A stretch of DNA of 64,000 nt from Erysipelotrichaceae bacterium OPF54. GTDB lineage: Bacteria > Bacillota_I > Bacilli_A > Erysipelotrichales > Erysipelotrichaceae. The stretch spans positions 2,333,659-2,397,658 of the forward strand of contig BQKD01000001.1 of assembly GCA_022834735.1 (NCBI GenBank). Reading direction: 5' to 3'. This document shows, piece by piece, positions 23,770 through 31,897 of the stretch. How positions within the stretch are numbered: the stretch's first letter is position 1; the number at the start of each line of letters is the position of its first letter. The notes under the pieces are model-generated. The model worked only from the letters and a program-made list of their open reading frames with translations, searched no databases and was not told the DNA's origin. A program made the translations under genes and the position numbers.

Positions 23770-24435
23770 TTATGCTTCCAGGCAGTACCCGACATTCTTT
23801 ACTGTACGGATCTCATCGTTTTCGAGGTGAAGCTTCTGGCGCAGCTTGCGGATATGCACATCCAGGGTGCGGGATTCCTCATAGTACGGGCCCCATACTT
23901 TTTCAAGAAGCTCATCGCGCTTCACGACTTCTCCTTTGGATTCGAGAAGCACCTTGAGCAGATTGTATTCCTTATATGACAGTTCGACTGGCTCGTTGTC
24001 TTTTGTCACTTCATGCTTTGTTTCATTGAGCTCGATCGTTCTGCAGCGAAGTATGGTTTCTTTCTTTTTTGTTTTTTCATACCGGCGCCGGATCGCTTTG
24101 ACGCGGGAAGCGAGTTCCATGATCCCGAACGGTTTGGCCAGATAATCGTCTGCGCCAAGATCGAGTCCGATCGCCTTGTCGACTTCGCTGTCTTTTGCGG
24201 AAAGAATAAGGACCGGGATATCCTCCCATGCCGGACTGGCTTTCAGCTTTTTCAATACGGACAATCCGTCTTCTTCGGGCAGCATAAGATCGAGGATAAT
24301 GAGCTGAGGCGCTTTTTCTTCCATGGCTTTCCAGAATGCGCTTGGACATTCAAAGCCTTTGTTTTCCTCGTCTTTCATCAGAGCGTACATGAGCATCGTA
24401 CGGATCGGTTCGTCATCCTCCAGAATATAAATCAT
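23770..24435 (-). CDS. OmpR/PhoB-family response regulator, orphan
   Basis: A 221-residue two-domain regulator. The receiver has IYILEDDEPIRTML (acidic pocket), LIILDLMLPEEDG with the phospho-acceptor Asp, VLILSAK (Thr/Ser switch replaced by Ser) and DDYLAKPFG (Lys). A winged-helix trans_reg_C domain follows (LSYKEYNLLKVLLESKGEVVKRDELLEKVWG, SRTLDVHIRKLRQKL). GGAAGGTGTATTC precedes ATG 24435. No histidine kinase is adjacent and terminators flank the gene, so it is a single-gene unit whose partner must be elsewhere. Confidence 0.92.
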   Translation of the reverse strand: MIYILEDDEPIRTMLMYALMKDEENKGFECPSAFWKAMEEKAPQLIILDLMLPEEDGLSVLKKLKASPAWEDIPVLILSAKDSEVDKAIGLDLGADDYLAKPFGIMELASRVKAIRRRYEKTKKKETILRCRTIELNETKHEVTKDNEPVELSYKEYNLLKVLLESKGEVVKRDELLEKVWGPYYEESRTLDVHIRKLRQKLHLENDEIRTVKNVGYCLEA

Positions 24436-24503
24436 GAATACACCTTCCTTTTCTCCGATTTTACCACGAAAACGACGGATTCAGAATATAGGATCGCAAC
24501 ATT

Positions 24504-24767
24504 TCAATCTTCCTGTATATAAACACGCGTACTTCGGGGGAACTCTCTGGCAAAAGCATCTTTCAACAGTTTTTTGGCATTTTTTTCATCCAGAACAATG
24601 TTCTGATCCAGATATCCGGACTCGATGAGCCGGCATTCCTTTTCGTTCCTTTCAAACTGCACATATCTGTCTTTTTTGAAAGTGAGCAGTTTGAGCCTGT
24701 TCAGATTTTTCTGACGAATGCAGTTGGTCCACTTGAGCTGGGCCTGACGCAGCGGAATCAGCTTCAT
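24504..24767 (-). CDS. Small protein, second gene of a toxin-antitoxin-like pair
   Basis: An 87-residue basic protein (MKLIPLRQAQLKWTNC, then DEKNAKKLLKDAFAREFP). AAAGGAG at the end of the upstream gene serves ATG 24767, one base after that gene's stop, so the two are translationally coupled. No domain is recognised. As partner of a possible Gp49/HigB-like protein it could be the antitoxin, though it lacks an obvious helix-turn-helix. Alternatively it is an unrelated small cytoplasmic protein. Confidence 0.55.
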   Translation of the reverse strand: MKLIPLRQAQLKWTNCIRQKNLNRLKLLTFKKDRYVQFERNEKECRLIESGYLDQNIVLDEKNAKKLLKDAFAREFPRSTRVYIQED

Positions 24768-24768
24768 A

Positions 24769-25077
24769 TCATTCTCCTTTCAAAAATGTCTCGAGTTCCT
24801 GGGTAAAGGATTTTTTGAGCAACGTAGTCGATCCGAACAGCACATGGATCTCATCGTTCCTGCGGGCAAAGGCGATCCGCATAGCGCCTACGGACGGGTC
24901 GTTGATCCGGCATTCCAGGACCGGCATATCATGCCACTTCTGCCTGGTCGCGTATTTGGTTTTAAAGAAGTCGTTTTCTGCCTGATAGGTCAGTCCTGCG
25001 ATAATTTTCTTTTTCAGTGCCGGATTTTTCTGAAGCATCTTGCGGCACCCTCTTGTTTCAAACGTTATATCTAGCAT
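24769..25077 (-). CDS. Small protein resembling Gp49/HigB-like toxins
   Basis: About 102 residues from ATG 25077 (MLDITFETRGCRKML); a GTG at 25098 would add seven. The C-terminal part MRIAFARRNDEIHVLFGSTTLLKKSFTQELETF has the look of RelE/HigB-type toxins (beta strand 'R-I-A-F', 'I-H-V-L-F-G', then a lysine-rich helix). The similarity is recalled, not searched. The ribosome site is weak. It is coupled to the 87-residue gene. Confidence 0.5.
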   Translation of the reverse strand: MLDITFETRGCRKMLQKNPALKKKIIAGLTYQAENDFFKTKYATRQKWHDMPVLECRINDPSVGAMRIAFARRNDEIHVLFGSTTLLKKSFTQELETFLKGE

Positions 25078-25118
25078 AACCCTATTGTATGTTCGCACCC
25101 TTTTTTAATCAAACAGCA

Positions 25119-25145
25119 TACAAAAAAAAAGTCCTTTCGGACTTT
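25119..25145 (-). terminator. Terminator after the 60-residue membrane protein gene
   Basis: AAAGTCC and GGACTTT arms with a four-base loop, followed by a run of T on the minus strand, overlap the stop codon of the gene at 25144. Confidence 0.8.
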
Positions 25146-25326
25146 AAGATTCGGTTCGATCAAACTTGATCGGAGCTCCCAGATTCTCCGCAATTTTGAA
25201 CGTCATCCCGATAATGAGAACAATTGACACTGTCGTTGCAAAGGACGCATGATTCAAATGCAGTACGATTGCTGCCATGCCACATACAAAATTCACAAAC
25301 AATAAGATCCAATTGAGATAGTTCAT
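25144..25326 (-). CDS. Small two-helix membrane protein
   Basis: About 60 residues starting MNYLNWILLFVNF, with AAAGGCAAACC upstream. Two hydrophobic segments (ILLFVNFVCGMAAIVLHL and TTVSIVLIIGMTFKIAENLG) are joined by a short polar turn. Not recognised; a longer start at 25395 lacks a ribosome site. Confidence 0.55.
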   Translation of the reverse strand: MNYLNWILLFVNFVCGMAAIVLHLNHASFATTVSIVLIIGMTFKIAENLGAPIKFDRTES

Positions 25327-25450
25327 GGTTTGCCTTTCTTTGTGTTTCCTCTTTGTCATCAACAGCATAACACATTTTGAAAGCACTTTCACCATTTTTT
25401 TCCAAAAATTTCCTGCAGTAAACAGTTTTGTTTATTTGTATCATTTTTGC

Positions 25451-26935
25451 CTAATCTAAAGGAGATTTGTCAATTCTCTTTTCAGATTTCAGATATTCTT
25501 TCAGCCAGTTTTTGATCTGATCGGCTCCGCCTGGCGTATTGCTTTCGATATTGCATGGCAGGATCGGATCATGAAGGCTCATGCGCACAAGCAGCCATCC
25601 GTTGCCATGTTCCTTGTCAAAGTTGATCCGTATTCCTTCGAAATTCGAGTCGGCTGCTGTGGCGAATGGCACATTTTCGATGTCCCTGCTCAGCCGTTCG
25701 ATCACACCATTCCCATAGGAAACAAAGTCGTCGCCGTCAATATGCAGGCGGTATTCTCTTTCTTCGAGCGGATGTCTGAGGTCTTTGAGCTTCTGGGACA
25801 GTTTCTCATGGACCGCTTCGGCCGTGATGAGGGCTGCAAGATACGCCCCGTCATCCAGAAAGAAATTGTTTTTGAACGCGGCATGCCCGCTTGTTTCGAT
25901 CGCAAGCTGGCAGTCGATTCCTTCTGAATTCAGCCGTTTCGCTTCATTGATGACATTTTTGTAGCCTCGTTTGAAACGATGATGCCTCATTTCATGCGAT
26001 TCAAGGAATGTATGCAGTTCATCGCTCGTCACGGAATCGGTCACGATCGTCGTGTTCGGATGTCCTTTTTTGGCAATAAGAGCGGCCAAGGCGATGATGG
26101 CATTGCGGGAAACCGGATTCCCATTTTCATCGACAGCTGAAGAACGGTCAACGTCCGTATCGAAAATAAGCCCAAGATCGGCTTTGTTTTTGCGTACTGC
26201 CTCGCAAATGCTGGCCATCGCTTCCTTGTTTTCAGGATTTGGCACATGATTGGGGAACATGCCGTCGGGCTCTAGAAACTGGCTTCCGGAAATATCGGCC
26301 CCTAACGGACCGAGCACGTCGGTAGCGAAATAGCCTCCGGCACCATTGCCCGCATCCACTACGATATGCATTCCTTTTAACGGATGATCATAATCGGACG
26401 CATTGACCCGTTCCCTGATCAGATCCTGCAGATGGATGGAATACGGTTTCATGATATCGAATTTCATCATTTTTCCTTCCGGAACATGGGTGAAATTCTG
26501 CGTATCGGCCAGCTCGATCAGTTCTTTGATCTGAAACGATTCCAGGCCGCCGTCTTTAGTGAAAAATTTCATGCCGTTGCGGTTGAACGGCAGATGACTG
26601 GCCGTGATCATGATGGCTCCGTCACAGTCTGGCTGCGGGAACATGCAAGCCATGAACATGGCCGGGGTGGTAGCCAGACCGCATTCATAAATATAAGCTC
26701 CGTCGAACAGCAAGCCGTCCGCGCAGGCGTGGAGCAGTTTCTTTCCGCTCAGCCTCGAATCGCGTCCAAGCGCCACCTTGACATGTTCCTTGTTCGTTTT
26801 TTTCCTAAGCCACGTGCCAAATGCCCGGGACAGATCGTAAACAGCCTGTTCGGTCAGATTGATGTCTTCTCCATCGATTCCTTCGAGCGCAACGCCCCGG
26901 ATATCGCTTCCGTTTTGAAGTTTTTTGTATGTCAT
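25451..26935 (-). CDS. Phosphomannomutase/phosphoglucomutase family enzyme
   Basis: A 494-residue alpha-D-phosphohexomutase. The catalytic serine loop is AIMITASHLPFNRNGMKFF. The metal loop FDTDVDRSSAVDENG lies near residue 240, the sugar-binding loop CQLAIETSGHAAFKNN near 345, and a C-terminal phosphate-binding domain closes it. It interconverts hexose 1- and 6-phosphates for cell-envelope sugars or glycogen metabolism. The gene is monocistronic; its upstream region ends 58 bp later at an IS insertion, so its promoter may be affected. Confidence 0.92.
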   Translation of the reverse strand: MTYKKLQNGSDIRGVALEGIDGEDINLTEQAVYDLSRAFGTWLRKKTNKEHVKVALGRDSRLSGKKLLHACADGLLFDGAYIYECGLATTPAMFMACMFPQPDCDGAIMITASHLPFNRNGMKFFTKDGGLESFQIKELIELADTQNFTHVPEGKMMKFDIMKPYSIHLQDLIRERVNASDYDHPLKGMHIVVDAGNGAGGYFATDVLGPLGADISGSQFLEPDGMFPNHVPNPENKEAMASICEAVRKNKADLGLIFDTDVDRSSAVDENGNPVSRNAIIALAALIAKKGHPNTTIVTDSVTSDELHTFLESHEMRHHRFKRGYKNVINEAKRLNSEGIDCQLAIETSGHAAFKNNFFLDDGAYLAALITAEAVHEKLSQKLKDLRHPLEEREYRLHIDGDDFVSYGNGVIERLSRDIENVPFATAADSNFEGIRINFDKEHGNGWLLVRMSLHDPILPCNIESNTPGGADQIKNWLKEYLKSEKRIDKSPLD

Positions 26936-26992
26936 ATTCTTCCTTCTTTCGATTGTTCTTCTTCATTGTAGCAAAACGCGAAAAAAACGGAA

Positions 26993-27002
26993 CCTCAAGC
27001 GA
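26993..27002. repeat. 10-bp target duplication, left copy (CCTCAAGCGA)
   Basis: Directly abuts the left inverted repeat of the IS4-family element; identical to 28676-28685. Confidence 0.92.
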
Positions 27003-27035
27003 CAATGTCATTAAGTTAGGCGATTTTCGCCTCAG

Positions 27036-27073
27036 GAAGACTCTCTTATGAGAATAGAGGGTCTTCTTTTTTT
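27036..27073 (+). terminator. Inward terminator at the left end of the IS4 element
   Basis: GAAGACTCTC and GAGGGTCTTC arms (27036-27066) are followed by TTTTTTT; it blocks plus-strand transcripts from outside. Confidence 0.8.
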
Positions 27074-27179
27074 CGAGTTTTTTTGTTCAGATGATCTTCG
27101 AAATTTCGTAAAAAAACACTTGACAAGCTTTTTCGACGCTTAATTTCATAATCCGAAGGAATTGTAGGAGGTATTTTTT

Positions 27180-28487
27180 ATGAAATCTTATAATTCCTTA
27201 TGCACTATCCGCCGTCAGTTCGAATCCGCTGTTCAATCCGTTGTCGATGATATCGCCTGTTATTCGTCAGACCCCATTGCCGATTTTTCCAGAAACCGCA
27301 AGCTCCCTGCCCACATCCTCATTCCGTTGATCATCCAGATGGGTTCCGCTTCTTTGCCGACCGAGCTTGCCAACTTCTTTGATGATCCTAAATTCTCTGT
27401 CACCGCTTCTGCTTTCTGCCAGCAGCGCAGCAAGCTGGATCCCGAAGCTTTTCTGCACATCCTTCATCTCATGTCTTTTTCCCGTTCTCCTTCTTTGCTC
27501 AAAGGATATCGTGTATTAGCCATGGATGGATCGGATGTCAATATCCCTTTTGACCCCGATGATGAAGAGACCTTATGCCAGACCGGCTCGGCACGTCCGT
27601 TCTCCCAGCTTCATCTCAACGCCCTCTATGATTGTCTCAACGATCTCTTCCTGGATGTTTCGATCGACTCGTCCCGCAAGACGGGCGAATGTGCCGCTCT
27701 GAAAAGGCTGATCCGTGATCATCGGTATCCGGCCAGATCGATCATCTGTGCCGACCGGGGATTTGAAAACTATGAGCTGTTCGCTTTCTGTATGGAGAAC
27801 GGCCAGAAGTTTGTGATCCGCTGCAAGGATATCCGATCGAACGGTATTCTTTCTACTTTTGAGCTGCCGGATAGCGAATTTGATCAGAAGATCAAACGGA
27901 TCCTGACAAGAAAACAGACCAATGAAGTGAAAGAACATCCTGAGCTGTACAAATATTTTGCATGGAATATCAATTTCGAATATATGCCAAAAGGCGGAGC
28001 CGAAGAATATCCAATTGAATTCCGGGTCGTCAGGATCGAGGTGAAAAAAGGAGAATACGAGTGCCTGATAACGAACCTGCCGCCAGAGAAGTTCTCTCTC
28101 GATGATCTGAAAGAGCTGTATCATCTGCGGTGGAACGAAGAAGTGGGATTCCGAAAGCTGAAATACACGATCGGGATGCTTGATTTTCATTCGAAGAAAA
28201 GAAAATTCATCCGCCAGGAAATCTATGGTGCACTGATCCTCCATAATCTGGCCGCGCTGATGATCCATGCGGTGCCGATCGAACAGAAGAAAGAGAGGAA
28301 GTACGAATATAAAGCCAATTTCAGCATAGGAACGACAAACATCAAAAAGTTCCTGAAAAGAAAGATCGGAGCCAGGGAGCTGGAAGAAAGGATCAAAAAA
28401 GGTCTGATCCCAATCAGACCAGACCGCTGTTACAAACGGAATATGAGAGCGCAGCGAGTACATGCATTCCAGCATAGACCGGCATAA
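27180..28487 (+). CDS. IS4-family DDE transposase
   Basis: A 435-residue transposase. The catalytic residues are in VLAMDGSDVNIPF (Asp), IICADRGFENYELF (Asp) and LYHLRWNEEVGFRKLKY, the YREK signature with the Glu. GTAGGAGG lies upstream of ATG 27180. It is full length, with intact element ends, so it is potentially active. Confidence 0.95.
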   Translation: MKSYNSLCTIRRQFESAVQSVVDDIACYSSDPIADFSRNRKLPAHILIPLIIQMGSASLPTELANFFDDPKFSVTASAFCQQRSKLDPEAFLHILHLMSFSRSPSLLKGYRVLAMDGSDVNIPFDPDDEETLCQTGSARPFSQLHLNALYDCLNDLFLDVSIDSSRKTGECAALKRLIRDHRYPARSIICADRGFENYELFAFCMENGQKFVIRCKDIRSNGILSTFELPDSEFDQKIKRILTRKQTNEVKEHPELYKYFAWNINFEYMPKGGAEEYPIEFRVVRIEVKKGEYECLITNLPPEKFSLDDLKELYHLRWNEEVGFRKLKYTIGMLDFHSKKRKFIRQEIYGALILHNLAALMIHAVPIEQKKERKYEYKANFSIGTTNIKKFLKRKIGARELEERIKKGLIPIRPDRCYKRNMRAQRVHAFQHRPA

Positions 28488-28576
28488 CAGCCACTTAAAA
28501 ACAGTGATATTTTACATCACAAATGGGACAAATAGCAATTTTTTTAAGAAGAAAAAATTGTCTTTTCGTCGTGCGC

Positions 28577-28618
28577 CGGAAAAAAAGAAAGCTCCGGGTC
28601 TCATTTGACCTGAAGCTT
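28577..28618 (-). terminator. Inward terminator at the right end of the IS4 element
   Basis: On the minus strand AAGCTTCAGGTC and GACCCGGAGCTT form an imperfect stem followed by TTTCTTTTTTT; it blocks minus-strand transcripts entering from the right. Confidence 0.75.
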
Positions 28619-28675
28619 AACTTAACAAGGATATCATACGTTAAGTTCGATGATCCATCTAACTTAATGACATTG

Positions 28676-28685
28676 CCTCAAGCGA
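28676..28685. repeat. 10-bp target duplication, right copy (CCTCAAGCGA)
   Basis: Identical to 26993-27002 and directly outside the right inverted repeat. Confidence 0.92.
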
Positions 28686-28702
28686 TTCCGTTATGAATGA
28701 TT

Positions 28703-29191
28703 TTATTTTTTCTTTTTCGTTTTATACTTCTTTTTGGAAGTGGATGCGGTGGCAGAAACCCGCTTCGTGCTCGTTTTATACGCTTTTCTTTCCTGCTCTT
28801 TTTTATTCCCGAACCATTTTTTATCAACATAATTGATCCCGATATACAGGATGATGATATCGAACGAGAAAATAAGCACCCACTGGAGCACTTCCGTATT
28901 GCTGCGCATCATAAAATAGGAAAGGAGCGCAATAATACCGGCAACAAGCATGTCGTACTGAACAAGTCTTGGATCATCGCTGTCTGAAAGCACCAGCGCG
29001 TATTTGCTGAAACGGCGGATCCCTCGTTTGGCGCACCAGCGGCCTTTGAGCATACCGCCAATGATCCAGATCAATACTATATTGATCAGATACATGTATG
29101 GAAAGATGCCTGCTGCTGCCCATGTCATACCTGCACATACGACAATCCACAGCCACATCATAACGATCTGTCCTTTACGAAGACCTTTCAT
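28703..29191 (-). CDS. Membrane protein of unknown function with a Lys-rich tail
   Basis: A 162-residue protein with four predicted helices (IVMMWLWIVVCAGMTWAAAG; YMYLINIVLIWIIGGML; YDMLVAGIIALLSYFMM; LQWVLIFSFDIIILYIGI). A cytoplasmic tail of alternating Lys, Ser and Thr ends KKKYKTKKKK. No family recognised. Its 3' end lies 17 bp from the IS4 target duplication. A single gene preceded by its own AT-rich promoter region. Confidence 0.7.
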   Translation of the reverse strand: MKGLRKGQIVMMWLWIVVCAGMTWAAAGIFPYMYLINIVLIWIIGGMLKGRWCAKRGIRRFSKYALVLSDSDDPRLVQYDMLVAGIIALLSYFMMRSNTEVLQWVLIFSFDIIILYIGINYVDKKWFGNKKEQERKAYKTSTKRVSATASTSKKKYKTKKKK

Positions 29192-29521
29192 AATCTCATA
29201 TTCCCTCCTGTCTTAAAATGTATCATATCAGTTTTATGAAAAAAGAGAAAGATAGAAATACGATTTCCAGAGATATAAATGATACGATTTTATAATGACA
29301 TCCTCTCCTATCAGGAGGTCTACTTGCTCAAGAATGATGAATTTGACATCCTGAAATGCATTCAGGCAACAATGATATGGAAAAAATGTATTTATGCGAA
29401 AAAGAGGTGCGTGGCATTTACCAGCGGCGGACCGAAACGTAATGAAACTTCACCATTCTCCACAAATCTATTGTCGGTTATTCTTTTTTAATGTAATATT
29501 TAAATATAAAGGAGAATGATC
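29192..29521. other. 330-bp gap with repeated TGACATCCT motifs
   Basis: No convincing gene. The right part has a GGAG ribosome site and an AT-rich promoter-like stretch for the gene at 29522. The left part has TGACATCCT twice (about 29296 and 29343), one next to a CTCCTATCAGGAG inverted repeat and one at CCTGAAATGCATTCAGG. On the minus strand this reads hairpin-then-AGGATGTCA, like the TnpB right end at 23243-23270, so it may be an eroded element end. Confidence 0.3.
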
Positions 29522-29800
29522 ATGTACAAAGAACAGAGTTTGAAAAACCGCAGCCGCTTTTTCCAGATCGCATATGTCGTATTCGTGCTCGCATTCAACG
29601 GAGTGCTCTTCTTTATGCGCGATCACGGCTTTGCCTGGGAAGCCACTTTATTCGGGCAGGCCCTTCTCGTTATCCTCTCCACGATCTGGCCGCTTTATTG
29701 GTATGCCACGACAAAGTACAAGGAATCCCTGCTCCTGCTTCTTTTCGGACTGGCAGCCTGGGGTCTGCCATTGCTCTCCACGCTAACCAAAGCACACTGA
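29522..29800 (+). CDS. Small membrane protein
   Basis: A 92-residue protein starting MYKEQSLKNRSRFF, with AAGGAGAATGATC upstream. Three hydrophobic segments follow (IAYVVFVLAFNGVLFF, ALLVILSTIWPLYWYA, LLLLLFGLAAWGLPLL). Not recognised. A bidirectional terminator follows. Confidence 0.7.
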   Translation: MYKEQSLKNRSRFFQIAYVVFVLAFNGVLFFMRDHGFAWEATLFGQALLVILSTIWPLYWYATTKYKESLLLLLFGLAAWGLPLLSTLTKAH

Positions 29801-29807
29801 ATCATCA

Positions 29808-29836
29808 AAAAGCCGGAAAGCTCTCCGGCTTTTTTC
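29808..29836. terminator. Bidirectional terminator
   Basis: AAAAAGCCGG and CCGGCTTTTT arms with an eight-base loop serve the converging genes at 29522 (plus) and 29852 (minus). Confidence 0.88.
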
Positions 29837-29851
29837 GATCCATTTCTGTTC

Positions 29852-30362
29852 TTATGCATTCCGTCCTGTCTCGTACGTTTCCTGCCATTTTTCTTCAGAA
29901 CCATTCTGCTCTTTAAATGAGGTGATGATCCCCCGATCTTCCAGATCCAGGTATTCCAGGAATGATTTTCTGTATTCATATATGGCCCCATCATAGACAT
30001 CATCGCTTCCCGAGCTCAGGATCAAAGCCGCCTTTTTCAGGTTTTTCGGTTTATCGAGCGCGTAGATCCGGTTGAGCGCGCACTGAAGCTGGCCAGTAAA
30101 ACCGTGATAATAGATCGGCGAAGCAAGCACGATCATCTGCGTCTCTTCCAGCAAAGGATAGATTTCCTGCATACCATCTTTCTGAATACATGTTCCATTG
30201 CCAGTTTTATGACAGTATTCGCATGCCAGACAGCCATTGATCTTTTTCCGGCACACAGAGACCACATTCACCTCGTGACCGCTTTCCTGCGTTCCCTTGA
30301 CAAATCCATCCACCATCCATGCCGTTTGCCCGCGGGCTGCCATTCAAAACAAGAATCTTCAT
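29852..30362 (-). pseudogene. NADPH-dependent FMN reductase / flavodoxin-like protein with an N-terminal frameshift
   Basis: ATG 30362 begins MKILVLNGSPRANG, the standard FMN-phosphate loop of this family, but that frame does not continue as expected. The remainder (GQTAWMVDGFVKGTQESGHEV, CLACEYCHKTGNGTC, VLASPIYYHGFTGQLQCALNRIY) is in a second frame whose first start is ATG 30343. The shift lies near 30325-30335. Family members have a few extra residues between PR and the GxT, so a small deletion is likely. Without the loop the shorter product should not bind FMN properly. ATG 30362 is one base past the stop of the cyclophilin-like gene. Confidence 0.75.
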
Positions 30363-30363
30363 T

Positions 30364-30810
30364 TTAATCTCTCTTCTTCAGGCTGATCGTCACATCGTCC
30401 GCTTCCAGTTTCTGCTGCGAACCATCCGTGATCGTACCCAGTCTTGTATATTCCCACGTATTGCTGCCAAAGAAAACGACAATCTGATTTCCCTGGTACA
30501 AGACGATATCGCCAGGGCTGGTCGTGATCCGCTTGTCGCTGCTGATCAGATCTCTTCCCAGATCGCCAACCTGTTCAAAACCTCCATACAGATGCATCGA
30601 AATGTCGATCGGCCCTTCTTCATCAAGCATATCCATCAGCCCGCTTACTGTTTCATTTTCTTCCCAGCGAACCATGCTTTGCTCGCCATTGATACAGAGC
30701 TCCATTTCCTTTTTCATCTCTTTACCCTTTTCTGCCATTTCATTTTGTGTGCCGGCACATCCGCAAAGCAGCATCCCTATTGCTCCCAAACATATCCAGG
30801 ACCTTTTCAT
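30364..30810 (-). CDS. Cyclophilin-fold lipoprotein
   Basis: About 148 residues. A signal peptide with lipobox (MKRSWICLGAIGMLLCGCAG) is followed by the cyclophilin-like domain: MVRWEENETVSGLMDML, MHLYGGFEQVGDLG, TTSPGDIVLYQGNQIVVFFGSNTWEYTRLG. This family (DUF369-type) is often linked to flavodoxin or reductase genes, as here, in one operon with 29852-30362. AAAGGATAGATTTC precedes ATG 30810. Role unknown; possibly a surface ligand-binding protein. Confidence 0.8.
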   Translation of the reverse strand: MKRSWICLGAIGMLLCGCAGTQNEMAEKGKEMKKEMELCINGEQSMVRWEENETVSGLMDMLDEEGPIDISMHLYGGFEQVGDLGRDLISSDKRITTSPGDIVLYQGNQIVVFFGSNTWEYTRLGTITDGSQQKLEADDVTISLKKRD

Positions 30811-30970
30811 GAAATCTATCCTTTCTTTTTCTGTGCCCATCATATCAGGAAAAAACCTCTATGAATAATATCTATTTTAAATACTTATCTATTCTTTTTA
30901 TGCATAAAAAGAAAGAAACAAAGATAGGGAACGGCGCGATTGTGGCACACTGTATCGGAATTTGTATGAT

Positions 30971-31828
30971 TTACTGTCCCTTTTCGGTACCCGGTGCCGA
31001 AAAAAAGATCGCTTCTCGCAGGCTTTGCGTAAAACGCGCCTCTTCCTTGTGATCCTCGAACAGCGACCAGAACAGAAGGTCGATCACATATTTGGCAGCC
31101 ACATAATAGTCCATCTCATCCGCCAGATCATGACGCTGGCAAAATGGCGTACAGATCACGAAATCAGCCGGCCAGGCTTCCGGTTTTCGGCCGCCCGCGA
31201 TCAGGAGCACAGGAACATGACGCTTCTGAAAATGTTCAAGAACGCTTTGCCATCGCTCCTTCAGCCCGTATTTGCTCATGACCACCACGACATGATCGTC
31301 CGGGATCATGAGCGACGCATTCATCTGCAGATCAGTATCAGAAAACACCTGTCCGCATTTTCCGGTACCCCAGCATAGATGCATTCCATATTGAGCCAGT
31401 GCCGCATTCGTATCGTCAGCGATCCAGTCGATTGCCGCCGTATAGCAAAGCACTTTCTGCCATCGGTCAAACTATTCCTCATCGATCGCCTCGATCGTTT
31501 TCTGAATGATCTTCGCCTGATGCTCGGCCCATTGAAAACGATCCAGCTTCGTTTCCGTACTCGTCTGCTGAAAGCCAAGTTCTTTCATCTTCTGATCGAT
31601 CCGGTATTTGAAATCCGGAAAGCTCTGGTATCCGATCTTTTTGATGAACCGCATGACTGCACTTGTCGACGCATAGCACGCATGAGCCAGATCACGGACC
31701 GTCATTGCCGGCATGGTCTGCAGATGCGTCAGGACATAGGACGGGATTTCCTGTTCCGTGCTGCTCAAACGATACTGCTTTCGAAGCTGTTCAATCATCC
31801 GATCTATATTGCGTTCTTCCTGTTCCAT
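30971..31828 (-). pseudogene. RpiR-family regulator with an in-frame amber stop
   Basis: The first part (31828-31475) is the HTH domain (YVLTHLQTMPAMTVRDLAHACYASTSAVMRFIKKIGYQSF) and linker, ending AIDEE then TAG (31472-31474). The same frame continues with FDRWQKVLCYTAAIDWI and a complete SIS-like domain (VVVVMSKYGLKERW, VPVLLIAGGRKPEAW) to 30971. No shift is needed, only one stop codon. A CAG, GAG or AAG codon mutated by one base would explain it. The product is probably a DNA-binding domain without its sensor, unless amber is read through. Confidence 0.85.
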
Positions 31829-31845
31829 AGCAGTTCTCCCCTTCC

Positions 31846-31882
31846 AAAAAAAAGCGGATCCAGTTTTGCTTCCTGTATCCGC
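31846..31882 (-). terminator. Terminator upstream of the RpiR remnant
   Basis: GCGGATACAG and CTGGATCCGC arms are followed by eight T on the minus strand; ends the unit at 31898-32503. Confidence 0.8.
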
Positions 31883-31897
31883 AATCGCTTGTTTCGA

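Larger units (their letters stand above)
27003..28675 (+). mobile_element. Complete IS4-family insertion sequence (1673 bp)
   Basis: The ends carry perfect 17-bp inverted repeats CAATGTCATTAAGTTAG, flanked by 10-bp direct repeats CCTCAAGCGA. One transposase gene (27180-28487) is intact. Each end has a rho-independent hairpin oriented to stop transcription entering from outside (27036-27073, plus; 28577-28618, minus), a known way IS elements limit transposase expression from host promoters. Insertion is between the phosphohexomutase gene and a membrane-protein gene. Confidence 0.95.

Noticed and set aside
29279-29491. Possible 70-codon gene in the 330-bp gap
   Set aside because: No ribosome site, no recognisable features, and it overlaps inverted repeats that look like element debris.
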